DNA of 64,000 nucleotides from Bin55 sp964511425 (GTDB lineage Bacteria > Pseudomonadota > Gammaproteobacteria > Pseudomonadales > Azotimanducaceae). The position numbers and the translations under genes are program-made. The notes beneath the pieces are model-generated. The model had not been told where the DNA came from. It saw only the letters and a program-made list of their open reading frames with translations, and did no database searches. The stretch spans positions 62,001 through 126,000 of the forward strand of contig CAZEFI010000001.1 of NCBI GenBank assembly GCA_964511425.1, read 5' to 3'. Below are positions 17,707 through 25,874 of this stretch, one piece after another. Positions within the stretch are counted from its first letter, which is position 1, and every line of letters begins with the position of its first letter.

Positions 17707-18249
17707 TTACTCGCTGAGCGCGTCACCGGGAACTAGAAGATCTTCGAACACCAATTGAGTCATATCGGACATACGATCTATAAATAAATGTCCATTTAAG
17801 TGATCTAACTCATGCTGGCATACAGTGGCGTGAAAACCAGAGAATTCTCGCTCATGGCACTCTCCTTTTAAATCTTGGTATCGTAAGAAAATGTGCTGTG
17901 GTCGTTCTACCCAACCGCGTAATCCGGGGATTGACAGACAGCCTTCCCAGTTACCGGCGTAGTCGGCATCCTGAACTACAGACATTTCCGGATTTACAAA
18001 AACCGTTAACGGTAATTCGTCTAAGATCCCGTATCTCGATCCAAGATTGGGAATTTTGATAATAGCTAACTGCACACATTCGTTAATCTGCGGTGCGGCT
18101 AATCCGATTCCCCCGGCGTAGTCAAGTGTGTCTACCATGTCGTCTACGAGATTGCGAATTTCTGTACCAGATATTTCTGTGTCAAGCACGCGACGCGCAA
18201 TCTTTCGAAGTGTCGGATGCCCCATCCTGATGATCTCTCTCACTGCCAT
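17707..18249 (-). CDS. def: Peptide deformylase
   Basis: A 180-residue metalloenzyme removing the N-formyl group from nascent proteins. The three conserved motifs are visible: GIGLAAPQI (motif 1), EGCLSIPG (motif 2, with the metal-binding Cys) and HELDHLNG (motif 3, with the two metal-binding His and catalytic Glu). It begins exactly after the stop of fau. In many bacteria def is paired with fmt; here no fmt is next to it. Confidence 0.96.
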   Translation of the reverse strand: MAVREIIRMGHPTLRKIARRVLDTEISGTEIRNLVDDMVDTLDYAGGIGLAAPQINECVQLAIIKIPNLGSRYGILDELPLTVFVNPEMSVVQDADYAGNWEGCLSIPGLRGWVERPQHIFLRYQDLKGECHEREFSGFHATVCQHELDHLNGHLFIDRMSDMTQLVFEDLLVPGDALSE

Positions 18250-18849
18250 CTATATCTCCTTGTCTGACAAGAGTTTGTTGGTACGAAAGATACGCCAACC
18301 GGATTCTGTTACGACCGCGTCAAGCGGTCGATCATTGGTGTGTGTAATAAAGTCGTCGGTGTGCTGAAAATCGTAACCAACTCCGACGAGTGTCGTCTGC
18401 GTATTGTCGTGGAATACTCGATCGTAATAACCACCTCCACGACCTAGGCGATACCCCGACGAGGAAAACGCGACTAAAGGTGCAAGCACAAGTTCGATTT
18501 CCCAAGGGTCCACAAATTCTATTTCAGTAGGTTCCTCGATCCCGAATTTTCCTATAACGAATTCAGTTTTAGGATTCACCAAGGTGAATTGCATGTACCG
18601 ACCACATACGACGGGAAACACTACCTTGATATTCGACGAGAAAAACGAGGTTATCACGTTTCCCAGATCCACCTCTCCGTCCTGCGCACGATAGCATGCA
18701 ACCATGTCAAGAGCAGAGTCTCGTAGTTTCGAGTTGATACTCCGAGCTATAGTGTCTGATTTCTCCTGAATCGTCGCCGTGGATTGTGACGTTCGACGTG
18801 CGCGCAGAGCAGCACGAATTTGCTTATTGCGTCCAAGTGACGATTGGAT
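18250..18849 (-). CDS. fau: 5-formyltetrahydrofolate cyclo-ligase, non-canonical start
   Basis: The enzyme (YgfA/Fau) converts 5-formyl-THF to 5,10-methenyl-THF using ATP. The C-terminal part is clear: LAPLVAFSSSGYRLGRGGGYYDRVF is the family signature and VVCGRYMQF the middle block. The first in-frame ATG (18705) would remove 48 residues that look like the real N-terminus, including KQIRAALRARR with its basic residues and DTIARSINSKLRDSAL. Between the preceding in-frame TAA and that ATG there is no ATG, GTG or TTG. I therefore propose the ATC at 18849-18847, nine bases after GAAGAG, giving 199 residues. ATC at two other positions, ATT or CTG remain possible. It follows 6S RNA, as in other gammaproteobacteria. 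Confidence 0.8.
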   Translation of the reverse strand: MQSSLGRNKQIRAALRARRTSQSTATIQEKSDTIARSINSKLRDSALDMVACYRAQDGEVDLGNVITSFFSSNIKVVFPVVCGRYMQFTLVNPKTEFVIGKFGIEEPTEIEFVDPWEIELVLAPLVAFSSSGYRLGRGGGYYDRVFHDNTQTTLVGVGYDFQHTDDFITHTNDRPLDAVVTESGWRIFRTNKLLSDKEI

Positions 18850-18877
18850 ATTGATGATCTCTTCGTGAGTACAAAGT

Positions 18878-19052
18878 TGTCCGGAGTATCCATGAAGTGG
18901 TTAGACCCTGAACCGTAGGGGTTCAAGGCGGCGATCTAGGATCGGCCTTAGGCTTCCGGTATCGGACCGGCCTGCACACCGACGATCCACTCGATCTCCT
19001 GAGTCTGTATTAACGGATCGGGCCAAAAACCGACTCCACAATACTCCGCGAC
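18878..19052 (-). ncRNA. ssrS: 6S RNA
   Basis: The minus strand between zapA and fau holds a 6S RNA of about 175 nt, the usual genomic location. The closing stem is clear: CGGAGTAT near the 5' end pairs exactly with ATACTCCG near the 3' end, extended by GTGGAG with CTTCAT. The 3' half shows the known blocks GAAGCCTAAG, CGCCTTGAACC and ACGGTTCAGGGT, in the order seen in E. coli 6S RNA. 6S RNA binds sigma-70 RNA polymerase and lowers transcription in stationary phase. The ends are estimated from the stem and promoter. The fau coding sequence begins only about 30 nt downstream. Confidence 0.85.
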
Positions 19053-19058
19053 AGTTTG

Positions 19059-19064
19059 ATTATA
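19059..19064 (-). promoter_or_regulatory. -10 box of the 6S RNA promoter
   Basis: A perfect TATAAT lies on the minus strand about seven bases before the predicted 5' end of 6S RNA. No good -35 hexamer is visible at 16-18 bp; the nearest partial match (TGACTA) is at 19 bp. The spacing to the RNA stem supports its use. Confidence 0.6.
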
Positions 19065-19435
19065 AAAAAATCTTCGGTCCTCGTAGTCATTAGGAACGAG
19101 GATGGCACTCAAGCGCACCAGCGAATTCGACGCAGAGGTAACTGCAATGGACGGGCTATTGGATGCTCGTACTCAGTCGTACTAATAATAGAAACGCTCC
19201 AAACGCTTTTACTCCAGTCTAAGAAATTCTTGCTGCTAGTATTACCCTGATGTCCTGTATCGCGCCGGAATCTACCCTCAGAGAACACAAGAATGTACAC
19301 GTGAATGTCTCTCAACGTCGTATTGCGTGTAGATTGCCGACTGCCTCACACCCAAGATGTTCACGCCCTCGTACCGGAACCCGCTAGTCGTGGTGCCTGC
19401 GGTTTTTTTAGTCCGACGCGCAGGTAGCGAGCATG
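19065..19435. other. Non-coding gap between the 6S RNA promoter and zapA
   Basis: About 370 bp with no convincing coding sequence: the open frames are short, have no recognisable domain and overlap each other. No tRNA or tmRNA pattern was seen. Near 19378-19409 the plus strand carries a weak terminator-like hairpin, listed separately. Confidence 0.5.
19378..19409 (+). terminator. Weak terminator-like hairpin, plus strand
   Basis: AACCCGC pairs with GCGGTT (one bulged C, 14-base loop), followed by a run of seven T at 19403-19409. It points along the plus strand, where no gene is known upstream, so it could end an unrecognised transcript or be chance. Confidence 0.3.
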
Positions 19436-19747
19436 TCAGTCGGCATCACGAAACAAATCGTCTTCAAACTGTTTTACTTTTTCGTTCAACAGCTCGATAC
19501 GTTTTTGAAGTGATTCGAGTTGTTGTTCTCGCTTGAGTAGTGTGTCCAACACATTTACGGCTACAGCTACTATGACGCGGTCAGAGGCCAAATACGAACT
19601 CGTGGTCGATCGACTCATCTCGTCCACGTACTCACTAAATTTCTGAGCCGCACGTTGCAATGACTCAGCTTCCCCGTCTTTGCAACGTAAAACGTGCTGT
19701 TTACCACTAATTTCGAAGGTAACAGTGACATTTCGATCGACTTCCAT
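19436..19747 (-). CDS. zapA: Cell division protein ZapA
   Basis: A 103-residue protein of the ZapA family, which cross-links FtsZ filaments at the division ring. The N-terminal globular part (VTVTFEISGKQHVLRCKDGEAESLQRAAQ) and the long C-terminal coiled coil (LLKREQQLESLQKRIELLNEKVKQFEDDL) are both present. It lies 2 bp after the small TIGR02449-like gene and upstream of 6S RNA, the standard order in gammaproteobacteria. Confidence 0.93.
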   Translation of the reverse strand: MEVDRNVTVTFEISGKQHVLRCKDGEAESLQRAAQKFSEYVDEMSRSTTSSYLASDRVIVAVAVNVLDTLLKREQQLESLQKRIELLNEKVKQFEDDLFRDAD

Positions 19748-19749
19748 GA

Positions 19750-19959
19750 TTACTCAGCTCCTTGCATCGATTGTAAATGTGATATAGAAGAGTCGATACA
19801 ATTTTCTACCTTTTCCAGGCGTTGCATCATGTTTCTGCGTTCTTCTAACCACCGTTCATGCGTTTGGATAAGGCGAGTGTTCTGTTCTTGCAAAATACGG
19901 CACTTATCAACTAGCCGGTAAACGACTTTTTCAAGTTGCTTGATAGAATCGTCAGCCAT
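19750..19959 (-). CDS. Small coiled-coil protein, TIGR02449/ZapB-like
   Basis: A 69-residue, almost entirely helical protein (VVYRLVDKCRILQEQNTRL...WLEERRNMMQRLEKVENCI) of the TIGR02449 type that commonly precedes zapA. It is likely a coiled-coil partner in division, like ZapB, but this is inferred from context and shape. It is coupled to zapA with a 2 bp gap and is divergent from ygfB. Confidence 0.8.
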   Translation of the reverse strand: MADDSIKQLEKVVYRLVDKCRILQEQNTRLIQTHERWLEERRNMMQRLEKVENCIDSSISHLQSMQGAE

Positions 19960-20035
19960 TAGAAATTCATCCCATTCCGCTAAGAACTCTGATTTTATGT
20001 CCTTTGTGATTGTTAGTACGGTCGATTAAGCAAAT

Positions 20036-20563
20036 ATGAGTGAAAATGACTTGAGCTCACTGGCTCTACTTGCTTCGCTGTCCTTACACGAAAGCGAACT
20101 GCATGGGCTAGTATCTGGCATGATCGTGAGAACTCCGCAGAGCGACGAACTATCGATTGCACGACTGGTTGATCGTATGCGCCCTGGTCTCTGTGACCGC
20201 CACGCACTTGAGCAATTTATTCGAGCTGTGCGCGAGGAACTAGTTGATCCCGACTATACATATCAACTGCTTCTACCGTCCGATGAAGAAGACATACAAA
20301 CTCGAATATCCGGATTGCGTTTTTGGCTACTCGGTTTTCTCGAAGCCGTACAACCCATTGCCGAACGAGGACTGACAGGACCACAAGCCGATTTCTTCAA
20401 TGAATTCCACTCCGATTTAGAACAGGTAGCTGAGTTGGAGGAAATGGATGAGTCCAATGAAGAAGAGCTTGAAGAGCTCGAAGAAGCTCTAACAAACATC
20501 TTAGAATTTCTTCGCATTGGAGTGTTAAATATGTTTGAAATTATTAAGGACGAAGCGAGTTGA
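20036..20563 (+). CDS. ygfB: UPF0149 family protein YgfB
   Basis: A 175-residue protein of the UPF0149/YgfB family. It begins with LASLSLHESELHGLVSGMI, the family opening, and has LRFWLLGFLEAV and NEFHSDLEQVAEL further on. A strongly acidic run (residues about 137-156) includes EEELEELEEAL. YgfB-type proteins have been linked to regulation in Pseudomonas; the exact role here is unknown. It heads the pepP-ubiH-gcv gene run and overlaps pepP by 4 bp. Confidence 0.88.
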   Translation: MSENDLSSLALLASLSLHESELHGLVSGMIVRTPQSDELSIARLVDRMRPGLCDRHALEQFIRAVREELVDPDYTYQLLLPSDEEDIQTRISGLRFWLLGFLEAVQPIAERGLTGPQADFFNEFHSDLEQVAELEEMDESNEEELEELEEALTNILEFLRIGVLNMFEIIKDEAS

Positions 20564-21864
20564 ACAGTTTGGAAATACAACGCCGGCGAAGCCGCTTGAT
20601 GGCCGCAATCGGACCTACTGGGGTCGCGATTGTTTTTGGAAACACGGAAGTGTCGAGGAACGGGGATACACACTATCCATTTCGTCAAAACAGCGATTTT
20701 TTCTATCTGACTGGATTTAATGAACCTAATGCGGTATTAGTGTTGGCACCCTTCCACGAAAAAGGCGAGACAGCGATCTTCCTCAACCCTCGTGATCCGA
20801 AGCTGGAACAATGGACTGGTTACAGACTCGGACCCGATAGAGCAAGTGAATCATTAGGAATTGATGCAGCGTTTCCTATCGAGCAACTTGACTCAGAGAT
20901 TCTCGAGTTCCTTGCAGGTCGCGAGGCTGTTCATGCGATGTGGAATGCGAATGATAAACTCGACGATCGAGTTTTAGATTGGCTTCACACGCTCAAGCGG
21001 AAACGTCGGGAAGCTCCAGAAGACTTAATCAATCTCGCTCAGAGTTTGCACGAATTACGATTGATCAAATCTGAGGCGGAGCAAGCCCAAATGCAACTAG
21101 CAGCCGACATTACTGCAGATGCTTTAATACACACGATGCAGTATTGTGCACCCGATATGTTCGAATGGCAACTTGACGCCGAAATTCAAGCAGTGTTCTT
21201 GCGTAATGGCGCGAAAGCACCAGCCTATCCAACCATAGTTGGCAGTGGCGAAAACTCTTGCATCATGCATTACATCGAAAATTCTCGCAAGATGGAGGAA
21301 GACGATTTAGTGCTTATCGATGCGGGATGCGAACTTGATCACTATGCTGCAGACATCACTCGAACTTTTCCTGTAAGTGGTACATTCTCCGACGCGCAGC
21401 GCACGATCTATGAGTTAGTTTTGGAAGCTCAGAAACACGCAATTGCAGTTGCTTCTGTAGGGAATCATTTTCGCGACCCTCATGAATCCTCAAGAAAAGT
21501 TCTCACTCAAGGTCTGATCGACTTGGGAATTCTTAATAGTACCTTAGATGAAGCGTTAGAGCAAAACCTTGATCGTCGCTTTCTCGTGCATGGCTGCTCA
21601 CATTGGCTGGGGCTGGATGTCCACGATGTAGGTCGAACCAGCTACGATGGGCGACCTCGGCAGTTAGAACCTGGTATGGTATTGACCGTGGAACCAGGAG
21701 TTTATATCCCCAACAACCACTCGATGAGTGACGTAGCGGAACATTGGCGAGGCATCGGAGTACGGATTGAAGACGATGTACTCATCACTACGGATGGAAA
21801 TCATGTACTAAGTAATAAAGCACCAAAAACTCCTGATGATATTGAAACACTCATGAATGGCTGA
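20560..21864 (+). CDS. pepP: Xaa-Pro aminopeptidase
   Basis: A 434-residue metallopeptidase (M24B) releasing N-terminal residues before proline. The N-terminal domain has QNSDFFYLTGFNEPNAVLVL. Dimetal ligands appear in DAGCELDHYAADITRTFP, HGCSHWLGLDVHDVG, TVEPGVYIP and GVRIEDDVL. The TTG start overlaps the TGA of ygfB (TTGA), with AAGGA about ten bases upstream, so translation is probably coupled. The order ygfB-pepP-ubiH is conserved in gammaproteobacteria. Confidence 0.95.
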   Translation: MNSLEIQRRRSRLMAAIGPTGVAIVFGNTEVSRNGDTHYPFRQNSDFFYLTGFNEPNAVLVLAPFHEKGETAIFLNPRDPKLEQWTGYRLGPDRASESLGIDAAFPIEQLDSEILEFLAGREAVHAMWNANDKLDDRVLDWLHTLKRKRREAPEDLINLAQSLHELRLIKSEAEQAQMQLAADITADALIHTMQYCAPDMFEWQLDAEIQAVFLRNGAKAPAYPTIVGSGENSCIMHYIENSRKMEEDDLVLIDAGCELDHYAADITRTFPVSGTFSDAQRTIYELVLEAQKHAIAVASVGNHFRDPHESSRKVLTQGLIDLGILNSTLDEALEQNLDRRFLVHGCSHWLGLDVHDVGRTSYDGRPRQLEPGMVLTVEPGVYIPNNHSMSDVAEHWRGIGVRIEDDVLITTDGNHVLSNKAPKTPDDIETLMNG

Positions 21865-23029
21865 AGTTGATATCGTAGTCAGCGGTGGAGGGGTTGTCGG
21901 CACGGCTTTCGCGTTGGCTTGTGAGCGTTTGGGCTACAGTACGCTTCTAGTTGATGCCCCTGCCGCCCGCGATACAAAGGGACGTTTAGGGTTCGATCTC
22001 CGAACGGTCGCACTCTCGCCGCAATCTGTTGCCTGGCTAAACACGTTGCACGGTAACGAGACGCTACCTCGGCAACGCGTGAAACACATGCATATCTGGG
22101 AGCAACTAGGAACCAGCACAATTGACTTTTGCTGCACAGAAGTCGGTGCGGACGCCTTATCATGGATATTAGAACATTCGGTTGTGAGAACTAACTTACA
22201 TGACGTATATAACGATCAAATCGGAAATGTTGAATGTGGAACAATCGCCACAATCAATGAATCCGAGAAACGTTTGGTACTTTCGAATGGAACAAACATA
22301 ACGTGCGAACTACTAGTGATTGCCGAAGGTCCCATTTCTGGAACACGAGCACTCTTTGGCACTCGGTGGGCATCAGTTGATCTTCGACAACACGCTATTA
22401 CTACGGTGATAACGACGGAGCAAACACACAACGGAACCGCCTGGCAACGTTTTGGAAACGGGATTCTAGCTTTTCTTCCTTTAACTGAACCACGAACTAG
22501 TGCTATCGTATGGAGTGTCCCGAATTCGCAGTTTAAAGAGCTCCAGTCTCTCGATGATAATCAGTTCAAAGAACGATTAACTTCGGAGAGTGATCGAGCA
22601 TGTGGAAAAGTGCTTGAGATCGATCAAAGATTATCATTTCCACTAATGCACGGGCTCGCTAGTACATTTCAGCCACGGCCTTGGGTTTTTATTCTTGGAG
22701 ATTCTGCCCACACTATTCATCCACTAGCTGGACAGGGAATGAATTTAGGACTTGAAGATGCGCAAGCTCTAGAATCGATCTTACGAACGAGCACAGCAGG
22801 CCAACCAGTTTCTGCTACAAAACTCAGTGCATTATCAGAACGCCGACGTGCCAAGGCAATTATCATGCAACAAATAATGTCACTATTTGATAACACTTGG
22901 AAGTGGAATGATCCACTTTCACATTGGTTCCGAAACTTTGGAGTTAGGGCTTTTTCGCGCCTACCATCGGTAAAAAAACAAGTCATTAGGGAGGCTATGG
23001 GATTCGGTCCAATGACGTCAGTTCAATGA
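21857..23029 (+). CDS. ubiH: Ubiquinone-biosynthesis FAD monooxygenase, UbiH type
   Basis: A 390-residue flavoprotein hydroxylase of the UbiH/UbiI/VisC family acting on the ubiquinone ring. The FAD dinucleotide fold is VVSGGGVVGTAFALACERLG; LGFDLRTVALSPQSV is the second FAD site; GDSAHTIHPLAGQGMNLGLEDA is the third, highly conserved. The ATG overlaps the 3' end of pepP by 8 bp and the stop overlaps gcvT as ATGA. E. coli has two such genes here (ubiH, ubiI); only one is present, so its exact position specificity is uncertain. Confidence 0.9.
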   Translation: MAEVDIVVSGGGVVGTAFALACERLGYSTLLVDAPAARDTKGRLGFDLRTVALSPQSVAWLNTLHGNETLPRQRVKHMHIWEQLGTSTIDFCCTEVGADALSWILEHSVVRTNLHDVYNDQIGNVECGTIATINESEKRLVLSNGTNITCELLVIAEGPISGTRALFGTRWASVDLRQHAITTVITTEQTHNGTAWQRFGNGILAFLPLTEPRTSAIVWSVPNSQFKELQSLDDNQFKERLTSESDRACGKVLEIDQRLSFPLMHGLASTFQPRPWVFILGDSAHTIHPLAGQGMNLGLEDAQALESILRTSTAGQPVSATKLSALSERRRAKAIIMQQIMSLFDNTWKWNDPLSHWFRNFGVRAFSRLPSVKKQVIREAMGFGPMTSVQ

Positions 23030-24096
23030 AAACACCCCTATTCGAAAATCACGTTGCACTAAACGCCCAGATCGTCGACTTCGCGGGCTGGCAAATGCCA
23101 ATTCGCTACGGCTCAACGATCGAGGAACATCACGCGGTCCGTCGCGATGTAGGGATGTTCGACGTTTCGCATATGCTACCGGTCGATTTCGCTGGACCAA
23201 ACAGTGTGTCGTTCTTGCAGAAAATACTAGCTAGCGACGTCAGTAAATTAGCTGTCGATGGACAAGCTCTATACACAACAATGCTCAACGAATGCGGCGG
23301 CATTATCGACGACCTCATCGTTTATCGGATTCACGAAACTTGTTATCGCATCGTTTTTAACGCGGGAGTAGCATCTACTGACTTGGAGTGGGTGTCTTCG
23401 TGGCAACAGACCATATCCTCTACCGTTTCGATTTCACCTCGACGCGACTTGAGCATCATCGCCGTACAAGGACCACAAGCTATTGACACTGTGATCAATG
23501 TTCTGAATTGTGAGCGATTAAAGGAAACCCTACCCTTTACGGCAATACTCCACAACGAATTATTTATTGGTCGGACAGGCTATACGGGGGAAGATGGTGT
23601 AGAAATAATGTGTCCCAATGCCGACGCTGCATCGCTTTGGGGTCAGTTCCACAAAGCAGGTATCGAGCCTTGTGGTTTAGGTGCTCGAGACACTTTGCGA
23701 CTCGAAGCCGGCATGAACTTGAACGGGCAGGACATGACCCCAAATCACACACCTTACGAGTGCGCTCTTTCTTGGGTACTTGATCTTGAACCGAACCGAA
23801 ATTTCGTGGGTCAAGATTCGCTTGCAGAACTCCAACAAAAAGGAATCGCGAGCAAACTTACTGGTGTTGTGTTACAAGGCGGTGTGATGCGTCAAGGCTA
23901 CGAAGTTCAAACTAGTGCTGGATTAGGGTTCATAACTAGTGGAACGTTTTCACCAACACTCGGCTATAGTATCGCCTTAGCACGAGTACCACGCGAAGCT
24001 AATGGAGAGTGTTCGGTTTCCATCCGCAACAGACCTAGAACGGGGAGAATCGTTCGACCACCATTTGTCAGACATGGAGAAAGAGTACACAAATGA
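23026..24096 (+). CDS. gcvT: Glycine cleavage system T protein (aminomethyltransferase)
   Basis: A 356-residue THF-dependent aminomethyltransferase that releases ammonia from the H-protein-bound intermediate and makes 5,10-methylene-THF. Signature parts: FAGWQMPIRYGSTIEEHHAVR, VGMFDVSHM, GRTGYTGEDGVEIM and LGARDTLRLEAGMNLNGQDM. It overlaps both neighbours as ATGA, giving a tightly coupled ubiH-gcvT-gcvH block. No glycine riboswitch can fit upstream because there is no intergenic space. Confidence 0.96.
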   Translation: MKTPLFENHVALNAQIVDFAGWQMPIRYGSTIEEHHAVRRDVGMFDVSHMLPVDFAGPNSVSFLQKILASDVSKLAVDGQALYTTMLNECGGIIDDLIVYRIHETCYRIVFNAGVASTDLEWVSSWQQTISSTVSISPRRDLSIIAVQGPQAIDTVINVLNCERLKETLPFTAILHNELFIGRTGYTGEDGVEIMCPNADAASLWGQFHKAGIEPCGLGARDTLRLEAGMNLNGQDMTPNHTPYECALSWVLDLEPNRNFVGQDSLAELQQKGIASKLTGVVLQGGVMRQGYEVQTSAGLGFITSGTFSPTLGYSIALARVPREANGECSVSIRNRPRTGRIVRPPFVRHGERVHK

Positions 24097-24494
24097 GCGA
24101 AACACCACAAGAATTACGTTACACCAACACCCACGAATGGGCAAGAGTAGAACCGGATGGCAGCGTCTCTGTTGGGATCTCGGACTTTGCGCAAGAAGCC
24201 TTAGGAGATGTTGTATTTATTGAATTACCTGAGGTCGGTACACAGGTGTCATCGGGGTCGGAGATCGCAGTCATCGAATCAGTTAAAGCAGCGTCTGACA
24301 TCTACAGTCCCGTGTCGGGTGAAATTCTTCGGGTGAATGAGGATCTCAACGACAACCCCGATTTAGTTAACTCTGAACCGTACGACAGCGGTTGGATGTT
24401 TGTCGTTCAACCGTCTGATACCGATCCTACCGCTGACTTGTTGAACGCAAAACAGTATCAAGCGTTTTGCGAAACAGACACTCACGACCACTAA
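24093..24494 (+). CDS. gcvH: Glycine cleavage system H protein
   Basis: A 133-residue lipoyl carrier that shuttles the aminomethyl group between P, T and L proteins. The lipoylated lysine is Lys65 in IESVKAASD. NTHEWARVEPDG at the beginning and NDNPDLVNSEPYDSGWM toward the end match the family. It overlaps gcvT by 4 bp and precedes gcvPA by 24 bp. Confidence 0.96.
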   Translation: MSETPQELRYTNTHEWARVEPDGSVSVGISDFAQEALGDVVFIELPEVGTQVSSGSEIAVIESVKAASDIYSPVSGEILRVNEDLNDNPDLVNSEPYDSGWMFVVQPSDTDPTADLLNAKQYQAFCETDTHDH

Positions 24495-24518
24495 GCACTC
24501 CTTCAGATTACCGTACCA

Positions 24519-25871
24519 ATGCCTTTTATACCTCACACTTCGTTCGAGATCGAATCAATGCTGAAAAGTATCGGCGTTGCAAGTATTGATGATCTCTTTG
24601 ATGAAATCCCTGACAGTGTTCCAGTCGCAAATTTTCTATCGATCGAGCACTCGCTCACTGAAATGGACATGGTGCGACATCTTGCTGAACGTGCAGAACA
24701 AGACGAACTAGGTGCTTGTTTTCTCGGAGCAGGTTGTTATGACCACTACATCCCAGCTGCAGTTTGGGACCTCACCGCGCGCGGAGAATTCTTGACAGCG
24801 TACACACCTTATCAAGCAGAAGCAAGTCAAGGAACTTTGCAGCTTTTGTATGAGTTCCAAACGATGATGGCTTCCTTAGCAGGCCTAGATGTGGCGAATG
24901 CCTCGGTATACGATGGGGGATCGGGTTTGGGAGAGGCGATTCTGATGGCTGTACGAAGTAATCGTCGTGCCCGAAACCGAAAGATTGTCATAGGAGGAGC
25001 GGTGAATCCGTTCTACGTGAAGACAGCTCAAACCTTAGTACGTGATCAAGGAATCGAGTTGTTACAAGCCCCCCACGAAAACGGTTTATTTAATCCCGAT
25101 AAGGCTGGTATAGACTACCCAAACGTTGTTGTTTTACAGCAACCAAACTTCTTTGGGCTAATGGAGAATGTTGATGACATTGCAAATTGGGCCGCCGCTC
25201 GCAATGCAATGTTAATCGCAGTAGTGAATCCTCTCACGTTAGCCGTTTTAAAACCTCCTGGGGAATGGGGCGATGCTGGCGCAGACATCAGTTGTGGTGA
25301 TGGTCAGCCACTGGGGGTACCGATGGCATCTGGTGGCCCCTCCTTTGGTTTCCTTTGTACCAAAATGAAATACGTGCGTCAAATGCCCGGGCGGATCGTA
25401 GGTCGGACGGAAGACACCAACGGCGATATAGGATACACGCTCACATTACAAGCTAGAGAACAACACATTCGGCGAGCTAAAGCCACGTCTAACATTTGTA
25501 CCAATCAAGGACTGCTAGTCACAGCAGCAACTATATACATGTCAATTATGGGGGTTTCAGGTCTGCGCCACATTGCCTCCCGCTGTCACGAAAACACGAA
25601 ATACCTCGTCGCACAACTAGAAGCGACTGGTCGAGTTCAACGACGATTCACTGCCCCGTATTTCCATGAATGTGCCCTACGGTGCGCGGGTGATGTCCGT
25701 TCTTTGACACAAACCATGCTTGCTGAACACGGTATGCTCGCGGGCTATCCATTAGGTGAAATTGACCAATCGCTCGATGATTGTTTACTCGTTTGTGCGA
25801 CAGAAAAACGTACGAGAGAAGAAATCGATCAATTTGTCGAACTTTTCCATCGAACCCTAAAGGAAGGCTAA
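24519..25871 (+). CDS. gcvPA: Glycine dehydrogenase (decarboxylating) subunit 1
   Basis: The 450-residue N-terminal half of the split P protein. It starts MPFIPHTSFEIESMLKSIG and contains the family motifs LGAGCYDHYIPAAVWD, TAYTPYQAEASQGTLQLLYEFQT and ARNRKIVIGG. Together with subunit 2 it forms the PLP enzyme that decarboxylates glycine and loads the H protein. Most gammaproteobacteria encode a single fused gcvP; the split form is more typical of Gram-positives and archaea and of some proteobacteria. Confidence 0.96.
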   Translation: MPFIPHTSFEIESMLKSIGVASIDDLFDEIPDSVPVANFLSIEHSLTEMDMVRHLAERAEQDELGACFLGAGCYDHYIPAAVWDLTARGEFLTAYTPYQAEASQGTLQLLYEFQTMMASLAGLDVANASVYDGGSGLGEAILMAVRSNRRARNRKIVIGGAVNPFYVKTAQTLVRDQGIELLQAPHENGLFNPDKAGIDYPNVVVLQQPNFFGLMENVDDIANWAAARNAMLIAVVNPLTLAVLKPPGEWGDAGADISCGDGQPLGVPMASGGPSFGFLCTKMKYVRQMPGRIVGRTEDTNGDIGYTLTLQAREQHIRRAKATSNICTNQGLLVTAATIYMSIMGVSGLRHIASRCHENTKYLVAQLEATGRVQRRFTAPYFHECALRCAGDVRSLTQTMLAEHGMLAGYPLGEIDQSLDDCLLVCATEKRTREEIDQFVELFHRTLKEG

Positions 25872-25874
25872 GCT

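Noticed and set aside
20036..24096. Glycine riboswitch upstream of gcvT
   Set aside because: gcvT overlaps ubiH by 4 bp, and no riboswitch-like structure was seen before ygfB.
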